Origin: Lunularia cruciata | Lineage: Eukaryota; Streptophyta; Marchantiopsida; Lunulariales; Lunulariaceae | Assembly (NCBI GenBank): GCA_948567375.1 | Contig: OX419759.1 | Span: 37,476,593-37,540,592, forward strand | DNA length: 64,000 nt | Direction of reading: 5' to 3' | In this document: positions 11,847 through 24,200 of the stretch, in pieces | Layout: each line of letters opens with the position of its first letter | How positions within the stretch are numbered: the stretch's first letter is position 1 | Notes under the pieces: generated by a model | What the model was told of the DNA's origin: nothing | The model's database searches: none | What the model saw: only the letters and a program-made list of their open reading frames with translations | Position numbers and translations under genes: made by a program

Positions 11847-13958
11847 ATGGCCAGTGAACGTTTATATCCAGCTGTTTTTTCTGGGGACGTAGATAGAGTG
11901 AGGACTTTGTTGGCATCAGAGAAGGAGGATGGGAACGGTATTGATATAAACTGCCGAAGCAAGTCCAATCTGGTTCCCCTGCATCAGGCAGCGAAAAAGA
12001 ATTTCGTGGAGATCACAGAGCAGTTGCTTGCCCATCCAGATATTGACGTGAATGCTCAGGATAGATCACAGCGGACACCGTTACACATGGCATGCAGAAA
12101 GGGACACACACAGATCGTTTTTATGCTGCTGAACTGCAAGGACAAGATAGATGTGAACGCCAAAGCCAAAGGAGACATAACGCCTCTGCACTTGGCTGCC
12201 TACTGCGGCAACGATGAAGCTGTGAAGCTCTTAGTGGAGCACCCTCGTATAGATCTGGAGGCCAGAACTGCAGATGAGAAGTTCACTGCATTGCACATGT
12301 GTGCATGTAGTGGGTATCATTCTGACTCCATTGTCAGAATTATACTGGAAGCTCATCGAAAAGCAGGTAAGATGGAAGAGCAACTGCGTCCAATTATCAA
12401 TGCCCAGGATAAGCTGGGAAGGACCCCTCTGCATTATGCAGCATGTGAGAATCGCCTCGATGTGGTGAAGGAGCTCGTCAAAACGGTAGTGAATGTCAAC
12501 ACTGGGGATCGAGACTCCTTCACTGCCTTGCACCTCGCAGCTTGGAAGCAGCGTAATGAGATGGTGGATCTGCTGTTAACGCACACGGAAATTGACCCCA
12601 ACATAGCCTGCAAGAACAATCAGGAAACTCTTAAGCTTGTGCACAAGATCCAGGCTGACGTTGTGTGGGGTGAGCTACCTCGGCCCAGGCTAGTGGACTA
12701 TGTATTCTCTGAGAAGCGCAGTAAAATGACTGCACTGCATTTTGCTGTGGAGTTTTCCCTGGAGGACGAGAACAAAGAGGTGGTTTTCGCTCTTCTGATG
12801 CACCCCGCCATAGATGTGATGATTGAAAATAATATGCGTCATACTGCCATAGACCTAGCGATGCAGATGAAGCAGGTGAGGATTCTAGTGGAGCTTATAA
12901 GAAAAAGCTATGATATCTGCGATGTGTGTGGGAAGCTGATAAAGCAGATATTGGCAAAACCAACTTACATGGGGATGATGGAGCCGATAGTTTTCCAGAT
13001 CAATGAACATTTAGACAGTCTGGAGCTAAGAATTGGCCGAGAGCAGAAATACAACGTTACTCTGGTACACAAAATTGCATATGCCGGGTATGACAAGCTG
13101 TTGGATATTTTAATGAGCACTCCAACATTTGCAGATATGATCAATGCAGAGGACAGTGACAAGCAGACCCCTCTGCATTACGCTGCCATAGGTGGGCACA
13201 CCACAGTTGTCAAGGCTCTAATCTCCAAGCCCACTCTTAGAGCCAACCAGGAGGACAGGTACAGCCGGACTGCACTCCAAATTGCCATTGAAAGTGAGAG
13301 GAAGGACATTGAGAAGCTGTTGCTGGAGAGGTTGGATGTCAAGGACTGGGTGGATCGGCTCTACAGGGATAGACAGGTGTATGTGGATGCAGCAAACGCC
13401 ATTCTTGTGGGTGCTGCTCTCATAGCCAGTGTCACTTACGCAGGCTGGTTGCAACCCCCTTTAGGTTACACCACCTATTACGAATTCCCCATGCCAGATC
13501 CAGCTCCTCCTGATAACTATGAATCTTATGCTGCTGTTAAAGAGAGCATGAGCACACGAGTTTTCTGGGTCTGCAACAGCTTGTCCTTCTTTTCTGCCAT
13601 AGCTACTGTTATAGCAGGAGCTGGTGCAGTGCTCCCTATGCTGGACGTCTTTATTGGGGAAGAAGTCAGAGTGGTGAGACGATACCTCGTTCTTACGTCG
13701 ATTCTGCTCGTCTTTGCGGTTGTGTTTGTCTTGGGAGCATTTGCTGCTGCTGGCTTTGCATCCTTGCCTCCGATTTTCAGCCTCCAGGTGAACATGATTG
13801 TGACCAGTGTGATAGGCGTCGTCCTGTGCGTCTCCATCCTGATCTGGTTCCTTAGACGGTTGTACAGATTAAGACCCAGTTGGTGGCGTAATGCTGAGAA
13901 GACTTTCTTCTTCAGCCGTTCACTTTCTCGTAATAAAGACGTGACTATATTCTTTTGA
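11847..13958 (+). CDS. Ankyrin-repeat membrane protein with C-terminal PGG-type domain
   Basis: A single uninterrupted frame of 703 codons starting at ATG 11,847. Residues about 40-480 contain a series of ankyrin repeats, seen as TPLHMACRKGH, TPLHLAAYCGN, TPLHYAACENR, TALHLAAWKQR and TPLHYAAIGGH, each followed by a hydrophobic second helix. Residues from about 505 start the membrane part typical of plant PGG-domain proteins (ACD6/ITN1-like): YVDAANAILVGAALIASVTYAG, with QPPLG at the position of the name-giving Pro-Gly-Gly. Four hydrophobic segments follow at roughly 513-535, 572-598, 613-640 and 649-672. Family members are plasma-membrane or endomembrane proteins linked to salicylate-dependent defence and stress signalling; that role is inferred here. 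A middle stretch (about 265-390) has degenerate repeats with two Cys (ICDVCGK). No introns are needed, whereas many relatives are multi-exon. Confidence 0.9.
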   Translation: MASERLYPAVFSGDVDRVRTLLASEKEDGNGIDINCRSKSNLVPLHQAAKKNFVEITEQLLAHPDIDVNAQDRSQRTPLHMACRKGHTQIVFMLLNCKDKIDVNAKAKGDITPLHLAAYCGNDEAVKLLVEHPRIDLEARTADEKFTALHMCACSGYHSDSIVRIILEAHRKAGKMEEQLRPIINAQDKLGRTPLHYAACENRLDVVKELVKTVVNVNTGDRDSFTALHLAAWKQRNEMVDLLLTHTEIDPNIACKNNQETLKLVHKIQADVVWGELPRPRLVDYVFSEKRSKMTALHFAVEFSLEDENKEVVFALLMHPAIDVMIENNMRHTAIDLAMQMKQVRILVELIRKSYDICDVCGKLIKQILAKPTYMGMMEPIVFQINEHLDSLELRIGREQKYNVTLVHKIAYAGYDKLLDILMSTPTFADMINAEDSDKQTPLHYAAIGGHTTVVKALISKPTLRANQEDRYSRTALQIAIESERKDIEKLLLERLDVKDWVDRLYRDRQVYVDAANAILVGAALIASVTYAGWLQPPLGYTTYYEFPMPDPAPPDNYESYAAVKESMSTRVFWVCNSLSFFSAIATVIAGAGAVLPMLDVFIGEEVRVVRRYLVLTSILLVFAVVFVLGAFAAAGFASLPPIFSLQVNMIVTSVIGVVLCVSILIWFLRRLYRLRPSWWRNAEKTFFFSRSLSRNKDVTIFF

Positions 13959-16172
13959 TATTCTCGTTTCTTGCTGTCATGGTTGTCTTCCCGATTTTGG
14001 TTTGCGTATTTTGCTTCGAACTGTCAGTGACAGAATTGCAAAGATCACAAGAAGCTCAAACAATAAAGTGAATTTGCAGAACAATTTAAGTGTAATCTCC
14101 ATATTAGCAGTAGCAAGCAGCAGCCAAGAAGATCAAGTAAACAGTCAACTGTGAGTTGGTGAATGGAACCGTCAGGACGATAATACAATAGGTACAATAT
14201 GCTGCCACTAATCAGCTACAATAGATGAAATCCAATGCGTTTGCAAGTACCATCGAGACTGTGGCAAGTGGATGAGTTCATTCTTAGTAGTATCAACTTG
14301 AATTGTCCGGCAGTTTTAGTAGCTACTTGATACGAATTTTTTGGCTTCTAGACCCACTCGACATCAGGCTGAAGTCCTGCTGTAAAATTGTCGACTCCAG
14401 TGTTACAAATTGATGCCAACTCAAAACTGTGGAGACGGAGCACTGTCAGATATTATCGCATGTTCAAAGCAACCGTGCTTTTCGGTTTCTTGCAGTGGAT
14501 TTCACCTAGTAAGAAAGACTGCTGCGTAATCTGTAATTGCAATTTAGTACATGGGCCAGTAGGTGTGGCCCTCAGGTTTTCTCTAGTTTTGCGATACATG
14601 ACGGCCGAAGAATGAATGCCTGTATAATATGTAGTGTGCAGGAGGGATAGCAGGAATGGTCGCAGATTATCTTTTACTACGACCAGCAGGAAGGAAGAGA
14701 GTTGTGTCCTCCAGCTGATGTTTAGACAGAAATTTGGCGACTTCTTCGTTCTAGAAAAAAGTTAGGCTGGAGATCTTCATAAGCAACAACTGCACTGATT
14801 TCGTCTACCCACATGTCGAAATGCAGCCGACCCGCTTAAATATTGATGGGTCAATTGCAGTTTTGTCAGCAAAAGCTACACTTATGATTGGGTTTCAGGT
14901 ACAGTGAGCAATTCTTTCTCTTGAGGGTCTGGCCTGCATCGGTGTGACTGGTACCGAGGTAATTAATAGGCTTGTAACAAATTCTGTGGGAATGGATTGG
15001 AAACAATAACGAGATTGAACTCATTGTGTTTGAGCAGTGACGGATCAGAATAAGTATACGCCCCGTCGTCAGGATTTCGAATCATTTTTTCATAACTCAC
15101 AACCTCCGGTCATTTTCAAGGCAAAACTAGAATGTTGCTAGAGCATGTGGGTAGCAGATATTGGCTAGCATTGCAGGCATCATCCCAGTACATAGAGCCT
15201 TGACAATATCGGATATTTGACCGAACGTTCTGAGTTTTGTAAAGCTGTGTTCCGATTCCAGAACCAGAGCTGTGAAGCCTATGAATTGGAATGGGTCGGC
15301 CTAAGCATTGATTCTACTATCCACAAAGATAACCAGATTTTCTCTGGCCAAAAGTTTTTCCCAGTTCCTGGTGTGAGACTATTCCTGTGAGATTAGAGTT
15401 CTACTTCCCTATGCACCAGAACTTCCAAAATGAACATAGTGAACCAAGCCTGACGCAGCTTTTCATAGCAAATGATAAACATAACAACTTTACAACTTCT
15501 TTGTATAAATTTCATCCGAATAACGTAAATCATTTAATTTCTGAGAGCATCAAGTTGCGCAATGCCGATAAACCTTGGAGATTCCATCAACTTAGTTCTA
15601 CATCAAGGCGAATGTAAGAGCTCGTGACAAAAAATTTACTGTAGCAAGTTAAATTTCTTCTGAAGTGAGATGATCCTGCAATTTCTACTGATAAGCGGAT
15701 CTTCCCGGAGGATACACAACAACAGCGATGCAAGTGAATGCTTCAACTATACCTACACTGAAACACCGAGTTTTTCTTGTTTTGAAACAGTTGTTTGGCC
15801 GACCATCGGGAAGGAACATGAACGTATAGACTGAAATCCTCGATGTGTGGCTCAGTGACCGGTCCAACACAAGAAAAACTAGGTGGTTCAATGTAGGTAT
15901 GCGAGAAGCATGTATCTGCAGCACACACACCTGCTATAATCTAAAATTTCTTCAAAGTATTTGCACCTTGTATTTACTCCAGCTCTGCTGCAGATCTCAG
16001 AGCAACACCTAAACTATACCTGGAGCAAAGAATTTGACCCCTTTTGCTTTGTACCTGTAAAGAGCTTCAAGAGAGAAGAGTGGAGGTGGAAATTCTACAA
16101 AACGTACTGCAGAACAGGAGTTGAAGAAAGGGTGAAGAGAAAGGAGGTAGGGTTGGGTATACTGCGTCCAAG
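13959..16172. other. Intergenic region between convergent genes
   Basis: No supported gene. The short frames at 14,388-14,615 and 15,387-15,617 (plus) and 15,685-15,930 (minus) have no recognisable features. The ankyrin gene at the left and the LolA-like gene at the right converge here, so both 3' UTRs must lie within it; candidate AATAAA-like signals are present (AATAAAG near 14,062). Confidence 0.4.
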
Positions 16173-17714
16173 CTAGGGCTTATAATTTCTATTCATCTGT
16201 CGTAAGGCTGGTTTCTTTTCAGAATTGGATGGGACTTGGAAGTGCCTTTGAGGAACCCGTACGTTACTCAAGACTCGAGTGATATTCGTGGTGACCACAG
16301 AAATGATACTGGAGGGACCATCGTTTGGGGATCCAGGGACGCTAGACATAGTAGAAGTCTGCTCGAGGTGAAAAGGAACGAGAACACCGTCAACAGATCG
16401 GTAGTCAGACATTAGTATTTCCATATTCATGTGCTTGAAGTTGAGCCCTCCAATATTTTCTGACGTGACGTTCTGGTTTCCTTTCAGCTTGATGAGAAGG
16501 TCAGAGGCTTTGCTGAAGAAGTAAACCATGTTGTTGAATTCCGTCCATACGACGTGGGCTGGTTCCCCGTTCACGTTTTCTACACCAATGTACTTGGACT
16601 TTGAATCCCAGACACATCCACCTGTTTCCATCTCCGGCAAATTCAGCATCTGCAAATGGTTCCAGTTCACAGCACATTTTTTTGACGCAATGGCTTTCTT
16701 TGAAATCAGCGCAGGTTCATCTGCACGAGTTCGTTCGTAAACAGCATTCAGTACCATGGATGAACATCTTTGCTGCTACAACCATTCAGTGCTGTGAATT
16801 CCCCGTCTAATTGCCGGTAAGTTCCTGAGCAAGTAAGCAGTGGTACGTCCACTCTGGAGCTTCTGTCCAGAGGATTTGTTGATCTTTTGAGCTTGACGAT
16901 CATAGCCATGGCTTTATTTTATATCATACAGACGGTTGCAGGCAAACGAAGACTAGGATAGAATTCAAAGAGTCTGATACAGAAAAACTGGAAGCCAGTT
17001 GCTACTATTGGGGTCACCCAATTGGACTCTGTCACAATATTTGAACCAAAACTAGTCTATAAGACTTTCTTCTCACTCGGATTGAACCAGAAATTTGGAG
17101 AGGCGAACGGGATTCCGTGATGAAAGAGTGAGAGCTGTACCTAGAGTCTGAGTCCATGTGACGTTCCCATCGAAGCCTTGGTCATAGGTAGTATCGACGG
17201 TTTGGCCCAGAGAAAGCTTTTGAGTGAAAGAGGAATGAATTTTCAACAGATTAGGGGCTCTTCTGTAGGTGACAATCCTTCCTTGAGCAGGGGCGAGCAT
17301 GGCTAAGTCCCGTGAAGAAACATCATAACCTCTCAGCTTCATCCCCTTATACCTCATCGTCATGACACCCTCCATAACCTGGGTTTGCAGGTTCTCAAAA
17401 GCTCCATCACCCCCTCTGGCTGTGAAGTAAGCTTGCCAGATTGTGTCCACAAGCCCTCCTGGTTGCACCCTCTTTTTTCCTCCTCGCTGATTCGCACGCT
17501 GCCGGCTCCGAGATCCACCTTCTGAAGCTTCAGACATTGCATTCATGAAAAATGACATCTGGTCGTGCATCTGCAGGAGGGAGGAGGTGGAAGCATGTAG
17601 AGTAAGCTGAAAATCCACAGCTGCGTTGCTTCTGATGCTACGTGCTTCTGCAACATATGATGCTGCAACCAGCACAACCAGAACAAGAAGAAGGCCACTC
17701 CCAGCGAACCCCAT
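16173..17714 (-). CDS. Secreted LolA-like (lipoprotein-sorting fold) protein, two exons
   Basis: Exon 1 runs 17,714-17,141 and exon 2 16,720-16,173 (about 373 residues). The donor is CTAG/GTACAG at 17,141; the acceptor CGTGCAG before 16,720 restores the frame (phase 1). The protein starts with an evident signal peptide (Met, then LLLVLVVLVAAS, ending near Ala-Glu-Ala). A later GGDGAFENLQTQVMEG segment, a YDQGFDGNVTW strand and EILMSDYRSVDGVLVPF near the C-terminus follow the pattern of LolA-like half-barrels and of the plant DUF620 family, in which a DYR-x-VDG motif precedes the end of the fold. I infer an extracellular or wall-located protein that may hold a lipid or other hydrophobic ligand; no reaction can be assigned. 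An alternative acceptor just upstream of 16,757 does not keep the frame. Confidence 0.6.
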
Positions 17715-20600
17715 AGCCGCTGCAGCTATAGCAGCAGCAGCAACAGCTCGACCGAGAGTCAGTTAGTGATTTCTGCACTCCAGAATCAATCTGCAGAATC
17801 CAGTTTAAGAACGGCCCAGGACCTCCCACTCACCACGACTGGCCATCGTACTACTACAAACTTTTGTTTTTTCCACATGATTTAATAGTGCAACCTCCAG
17901 CTTCACACGGATCCACAAGAAGAATATTCTTCTTGTTTGTAGATCTCAAGAGACGTAATAAACAAACAGAAACAACTAGTTCCCCCAACACTTCTTTCGC
18001 AGGGGTTTGATATGCGAACTCGCAAAACGATGAGATTGAGTCGATCTCCCGGGTTTGCTGGCCTCTTGAGGAAGGATGAAGTCAACAGGAAGTGCATGCG
18101 TTTTCCAGTTATAGTTCTGACTGTTGGACTACTAGGGCGATGCTGGACTTTGTCTAGATTGACCTACAATGAAACAGCGACATCCTGGGCTTTTGAGCCT
18201 CCGTCACATGAATATGTTTCACTGGTGCTTTAGCAGTAGTTAAGCATCCTGATGGATGGAGCCAGTTTGGTCCTGTGGAAAGAGGGCCTCGCTGTTGTTC
18301 CAGGGTCCCACGAGGCCCTCTTTCCACGCAAAACCAAAAGACCTAACGTCCACTTGTCACGATCTTTCATGTGAGAATCCGCACGAGGACTCCAGCACAG
18401 GCATGCCATGCTTCCCGACATCGTCTTGTTTGACAGGCGGCAGGTCATTATTGTGCTCCTCCTGCTGGGGTCAAATCGCTAGTCATACCTCAGATGATCG
18501 TACTTCAATGCAGTTATATAACATCCTGGTACGCAAAGGCTGGAGATTTATTCTAATTGTTGAGTAGCTATGGGATTTATCACTAATCGTTAGCGTGGTG
18601 GTAGAGGCCATGCACACACCACGCATCGTAGACTTTCATATCAGCATGCGTTGGTCACACAAAGTTCAATCCTACTTCGTGCGCGAAGTCTTGCAAACTC
18701 TTATCCTGGGGAACAAGGGGTGACCGAGCAAAAGATACCGGCCATCTGAGGTCTGGTCCGCTCAGATTAGATCTATTCAAAGCTCATGCGCCCCGGATTT
18801 ATTCATTCCAACGAGGCCTGGTACATATTTGCGCATATTCTCTGGAATACAGCCTCATTGTGTTGTTGGGTGCAGTGCAAAGCACACGTTCCTATGGAGT
18901 ACTCATCATCACATCCACGGCACCAAGTTTGTGCTGTACTCAAAATTTACAAATTAGTCAAACGTGCGATTCTGCTGTAGTTTGGATATTCTATGAGCAG
19001 AGTATCATGGATGATGTGCCCAACTCATGCTCAACTACTGCGTCTTATTCATAAAGCATGATTTTTCAATTTAGAGATTTAAACTAAAACTCCGATACTG
19101 GGAGGCAAAGCTATGTTATGTTTGTTAGGACTTCAAGGTCGATTTACTCTCCATCTGTCGTTTACACACGTTTCTTAGAAGAGATGCCCATCGACTTGGA
19201 TATTGCAGAGTACAGCATCAAGAATGTTTGGAACAGGAATAGAGATGCATACTGAAACACCTCACCTACTGAAACACCTCTAGGTGAGTTGTTTCGCTTC
19301 CAAACAGGGCATCTACTACACCGCGCACGAATTGCACAGGGTGTAGATGGACCGGAATATCTGAGAGTGTTGCTGGCAGGGTTGCACAACTGTCGTACAG
19401 TGCGTGGATTGTGGACGCAGCTACTTATCCTATTGAGGCTACAGGTTCAAGGAAACTAGTACCAGGCTTAGTCTTAGCAATTGTTTTTAACATCAGGACT
19501 ATCTGATGTAGTGTGCTTTGCTTGTGTCATAAACTGCTCAATGCATTTACATCCATTCTTACGTTCCTAGCACGAAGGAAATCGACTTATACACATGCAA
19601 ATACTGGGACTGGTCGAGGATCAGGACTTCGTGAGATCAGAAACGTTTCCTGCACCGTAATGACAGTCGTAGAGCAAGGAAATGTGGTATTGAATACGAT
19701 GACTTGATCGTGACATACTCAGAGAAATTCTGCTGCAGCGAACGCAATCGTAGAAACTGCTAAAGTTCCAGTGTACAGAATTTGGCATGTAGATGGAGAT
19801 GGTGTGAAAGGTGGAACTCGTTTTGCATCTCTTGCGTTAAGTTGAGGTAAAACTAAATAAACATTTATGCACTGGTGTCTTTATTGACGCTGTGGTAGCA
19901 ACCAATTGCTGAAAGAACTCCTTATGCAAATATAATTTCTTGGTGCTTCATTAGTGAATTGATAACATTACTTTTATGGCCACTTCAAAGACTCACGGGT
20001 GAACGTGCTCGAAGAATGTCAACCAAGTGCCTCACTAGGAACATGCTTTCAGTCATGAGTTCCGTCACCTTGAAGTGCTAGGTTGAAACATACTGTAAGA
20101 GGAGATAATACTTGGAATTGGTTTAGTTCCTCATAGTAGCAACAGAAAGATCAACCAACAGGTATAATATTCACATTGATAACATGGCTACCCAACTTCT
20201 TCCATCTCAGAGGAAGGAGACCGCTCACAGACCTCTTGTGAAGGCATCAGTACACTGTCTACCATCAGATTCGGCCATAAATTCTTAAAACATGTACAAG
20301 AGAACTAACAAAAATAGTCCATGCTTACCATACGAGAAGAATTGGAGTCCATAAGCGACATAGTGATTGAAGGGTATAAGAAACTCAAACTGTCAACTGA
20401 ACCTACTCACACCTCACAAGGTAGAACGGAGGTGTCTTCTGTTCTGAGAATCCAAAACATATCTTGATATCTAATGAAGTACTCTACCCTCGTAACTACG
20501 TTAAGTGAATAATCGGCATGAACCAGAAGATTCAGCCAACTACCAACGGATTGCCAGGGTGTAGACTTCACTCAGAACGGCACGAACAATATTCATGGTT
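17715..20600. other. Intergenic region with a perfect hairpin and short repeats
   Basis: No supported gene. Notable items are a 17-bp perfect inverted repeat at 18,275-18,327 and a short direct repeat containing CTGAAACACCTC near 19,253 and 19,269. The frames at 18,256-18,567, 19,162-19,389 and 19,513-19,707 show no domain or splice logic. The GCAGC-rich stretch at 17,718-17,745 is likely the 5' leader of the LolA-like gene. Confidence 0.4.
18275..18327. repeat. Perfect 17-bp inverted repeat (hairpin), 19-nt loop
   Basis: The left arm GTGGAAAGAGGGCCTCG (18,275-18,291) is the exact reverse complement of the right arm at 18,311-18,327. The stem is G+C-rich and the loop is 19 nt. It lies in a gene-free stretch. 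It could fold as an RNA stem-loop; no flanking U run marks it as a terminator, and it is short for a plant microRNA precursor. Confidence 0.75.
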
Positions 20601-20627
20601 AGCTATCAGGTGATGGAGTTGAGTACT

Positions 20628-20776
20628 TCATAGCCTTGGTAGACTAAATTCAAGTACACAGCCAGCATTTCTCCCGGGAGTACTGATGTACACAAACAAT
20701 TGCGAACCATACAGCTTCTGAACACGTGCACAGATCCGTGACCCCTCGTAAAGTACATGGCAGTGAAAAAACGGCA
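20628..20776 (-). pseudogene. Orphan exon paralogous to exon 4 of the TSP1 gene
   Basis: After the possible acceptor CAACCAG, the minus strand from 20,776 encodes FHCHVLYEGSRICARVQKLYG and ends at a stop at 20,628. Exon 4 of the TSP1 gene (22,182-22,051) encodes FAFYDVLYEGEHVARIKKVY in the same phase (1). The shared VLYEG...AR...K.Y pattern suggests a duplicated exon. I could not find a donor in the upstream TSP1 gene that would join it in phase, so it is treated as a leftover of a partial gene duplication, or as an alternative last exon. Confidence 0.4.
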
Positions 20777-21259
20777 CTGGTTGAGAGGATGTCCAAAGTT
20801 TGTCATTTACATTTATCCACAGCCCATTTAGGCTGAGAAGAGTCCGAGGTATATAGCACACATAAGCCACAACACGTTTTACAATCAGATGGTTTAGGCA
20901 TAACTATCCAACATCACGTACACAAAGCCATGATTTTCGTTTTCGTGTCTCCTGCAAAATCACAAATACCCGATCTTTTAGCTCGTGTAGCTGGGACAGC
21001 ATCCTACATGCGAGGTGCTACTCACTGACAAACTAGTAGTTTTCAACTGAAAAGAACAACCGGAAGGACAAAGAGGCAACAAGAAAGGGGGCCAGCATAC
21101 TGGGGAAAACATCGAACAAAGTATTGCTCCGGTCCTTCTCCTGGACACCTTTAACAAGAACATCCACAAAGTAGAGAGTACTCTACAAAATTTTGCTTAA
21201 CATCCGACATAGTCATCATGAGTAACAGTATTGCCAAATACTTGAAAAACTCATTCCAG

Positions 21260-24200
21260 CTACAGTAACACCCACTTCTTGTATAAGCTTCGAGAAGAGA
21301 AGAGCGAGGGGCAAAAGAACGAGTTGGGAAGAAGAACAGACCGTCTGTACATAACATAGCCCCCGTAAGCGAGACCTCCAGCAGCAGATGCTGTCAGAAG
21401 ACTTATCAAGATGACAGCCCATACAGGCAATCCATTCCTATGGTGGTGAGCTGAATGTTTCTTCTTTTTGTGATGCGCTTTAAGCTTCGACTTGTGGTGA
21501 TCTTTGTGGTGTACTTCTAAAGTGTGAGAGGGCTCGGCGTCCTTGCCATGGCAAGGCTTAGTATTGCACGACTCCTCGCTGGGTGGCTGTACAACAAAGG
21601 GAGTCACAATATTTCCTCAGATTTGATCTTTAAGAGAAAGGCAAGTAATAAAATTGCCTGCTTTAAGTAACATCTCAAGTCTCACACACATTCGACTTAC
21701 AATTTTCGATGTATCACACTTGGTGTTATTGACGTAATAAAGTTGTTGCGGAGAGTATTCCAAATTTCCCACACAGATAACACTTCGTGTCCTTATTCCA
21801 CCCCCACAACGTTTCGAACATGCACTCCATTCACGAGTTATCCACTTGAGCACCTCTGTGAAAAGAGTCACACAAAATAATTTAAATCGAACCAGTTTTG
21901 GCCACAATATAGATTGAAAGCCTTTATGATTGACAGTGTGATCATAAGCTAAGAGGGAATTTGCTCGGCCGGGTACATGCTACAATTCCATACATATATG
22001 ATAGCATATCAATAATCCCATATTAGATTCGGATACGATGGACAATAGACCTTCCCCATATGGCGGTGAATACAGATAGTTCGAACCGTATAGAACCCAT
22101 CTATAAACTTTTTTTATTCTTGCTACATGTTCCCCCTCATACAAGACATCATAAAAAGCAAAGCTCATGCAGATACTGGCAGCTGGATTGCATCTTATAG
22201 GATAGCTAGAACGACGTACCTCTAGACTTAGGTTGAATACTGAGTTGAGCTCCGCTTCGACAGAAACCAGTCAAGGCATCATGGTTCGTAACCATAGCTT
22301 GAGAGCAATCGCTGCAACACATCCAGTGGTTTCCAACTTCCACTCTATTCCCACAGCGTGCGCACTCATCGCTTACAATGGGTGTTTCTGTGTAGCAGAA
22401 GCAAGGCATTAGCATCATTTCTCGTAATGCTCTGTAGCAACTGACCGCGACAAGGTGATGCGCTTCAAGGTGACAAATATTGATGTTCTGATGGTGAACT
22501 CTACTCAACAAGTCAATTCCCAGTCAAACAGGCCAGACTAGGTTTCGTGCAACTCATGTACCTTCATTGCAGCACTGCAAATGCGTGAAAAATGGAAGGC
22601 AGGCTGGATAATGCGGCTCAGGGCATAGCCCGTTGCAGTCGTCTGACTGGCCCACCATCACGCGGCCCGTCCCACAGCCTCCCATCCATCGGTTGAAGCA
22701 TGAACCTGACCAAAAACACACTGCCGAGAGAACAGAGCTAGGATTAGGAGGTCGAGATGCACAAAAGACGTATAAACAAGAAAGTCTATTTTTACTAGTT
22801 GAACTGTTTGAGAAAAGCTGACAAAGGTCCTGTAGATTACTAGGTCCTTATATCGTCTTTGCTTTTGAAGTGAAATTTACTGATCCAACTACTCTCGCTA
22901 TTGTAGGTGAGCTTAAGGGTCAACTATAAAGTCAATTTCCCTTGCATGATGTTTAGTAGAAAAGAAAATCTCTTGACTGCACAACAACAATTTGGTTTGG
23001 ACTTCGTTAGCTTACTTAATGGGAAGATAGATACCCATGTTAAGAAGCAGTATAAGTCCTTCCAGACTTCAGACCCCTGATACTAACAGCTTGAACGAGC
23101 TACGAGTAAACCAAAACATCCATACACAGGGAAGACGTAAGGGATTGATGGAAAAATCAGGAGAGCTTGCTGCAAGTTCCAAATCATGGAGTCGCAGTCC
23201 AATTTTAAGTTTAACCCGAGCCCTTAACCCAAGGACCCTTTGCCCTCTCCATTCATTCTTCTTGTCTTTTAGGTCATTAAAGGAAGGCAAAGATAGCATT
23301 TCTTCAAACATAATCTCCAAACAGATTTCTTTACCACTAGGGTTCAAGTTGATTATGCTGGTTTCGTCCCATTGCGCTAAACCTGCAAATTCTATGTCTG
23401 TTCCTGCGGGTTCGTATTCTTTAGAAAGTTCAAGGACTGAGAGCTCTGGCTATCAGGAACAATTTAACCAGGAAATAGTTTTCATTTCAATGGCTTTCAA
23501 CAGAATTGATGCCAACCCTTATCATCCAGTTCAGTTCTCGGTCTATCGTACCAATGACACAACTCACAGAACCTGATATAAAAGGCTTCAGCAACCCATA
23601 TAAACAAGACCTAAACTGTCATCATGACTACAGACTAAAAAGTCGAACCGAAATCCGTTAATTGCGACTAGTGTGAGACTACTGTTTTGGCTGGCTTGTA
23701 TACTCCTTTGTTACGTCAGCACACGAGGCAAATAATTATTCACACTGTAGATCAGTGGAAGCCCAGAAAGAGTACAAGCAGTCCGAAGAGGGAAAGCTGG
23801 GGAAGAGCACAGCTTTGTCTTTGGGCCCAAGTTTGAGCCTGGTTGAAAACTTCGGAGCTGGCAATTGATGAGGAGCGAAACACAAAGAGCAGCCCCGCCC
23901 TTGTCTTTCTTGCCCTATCTACTACCCTCGTGCAAAAAGAAGCCATAGCGAGGAATTTCCAATATCTGGGTATGAGAACAAATCTACATCCTCGTGCACT
24001 TTGAGCCCTCAAAATGACGAGAAACACCCAAATCTTCAACAATTCAGCAAGCAGTCCATTCGCCAGACAGTCTGCCAGCGAGCAAGTTCGCAAAGACAAA
24101 TTCTGTCGCAATTCAACCAGATTTTGTATGATTTCCCAACACGAAATACAAAGCGACAGAATTCAGGATTCAGTAGAGTAGGTAAAGTAGAGCAAGTACC

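Noticed and set aside
23037-23576. 179-codon plus-strand open frame
   Set aside because: It lies in intron 1 of the TSP1 gene, has no recognisable domain and overlaps a minus-strand frame of similar quality; no splice or start support.
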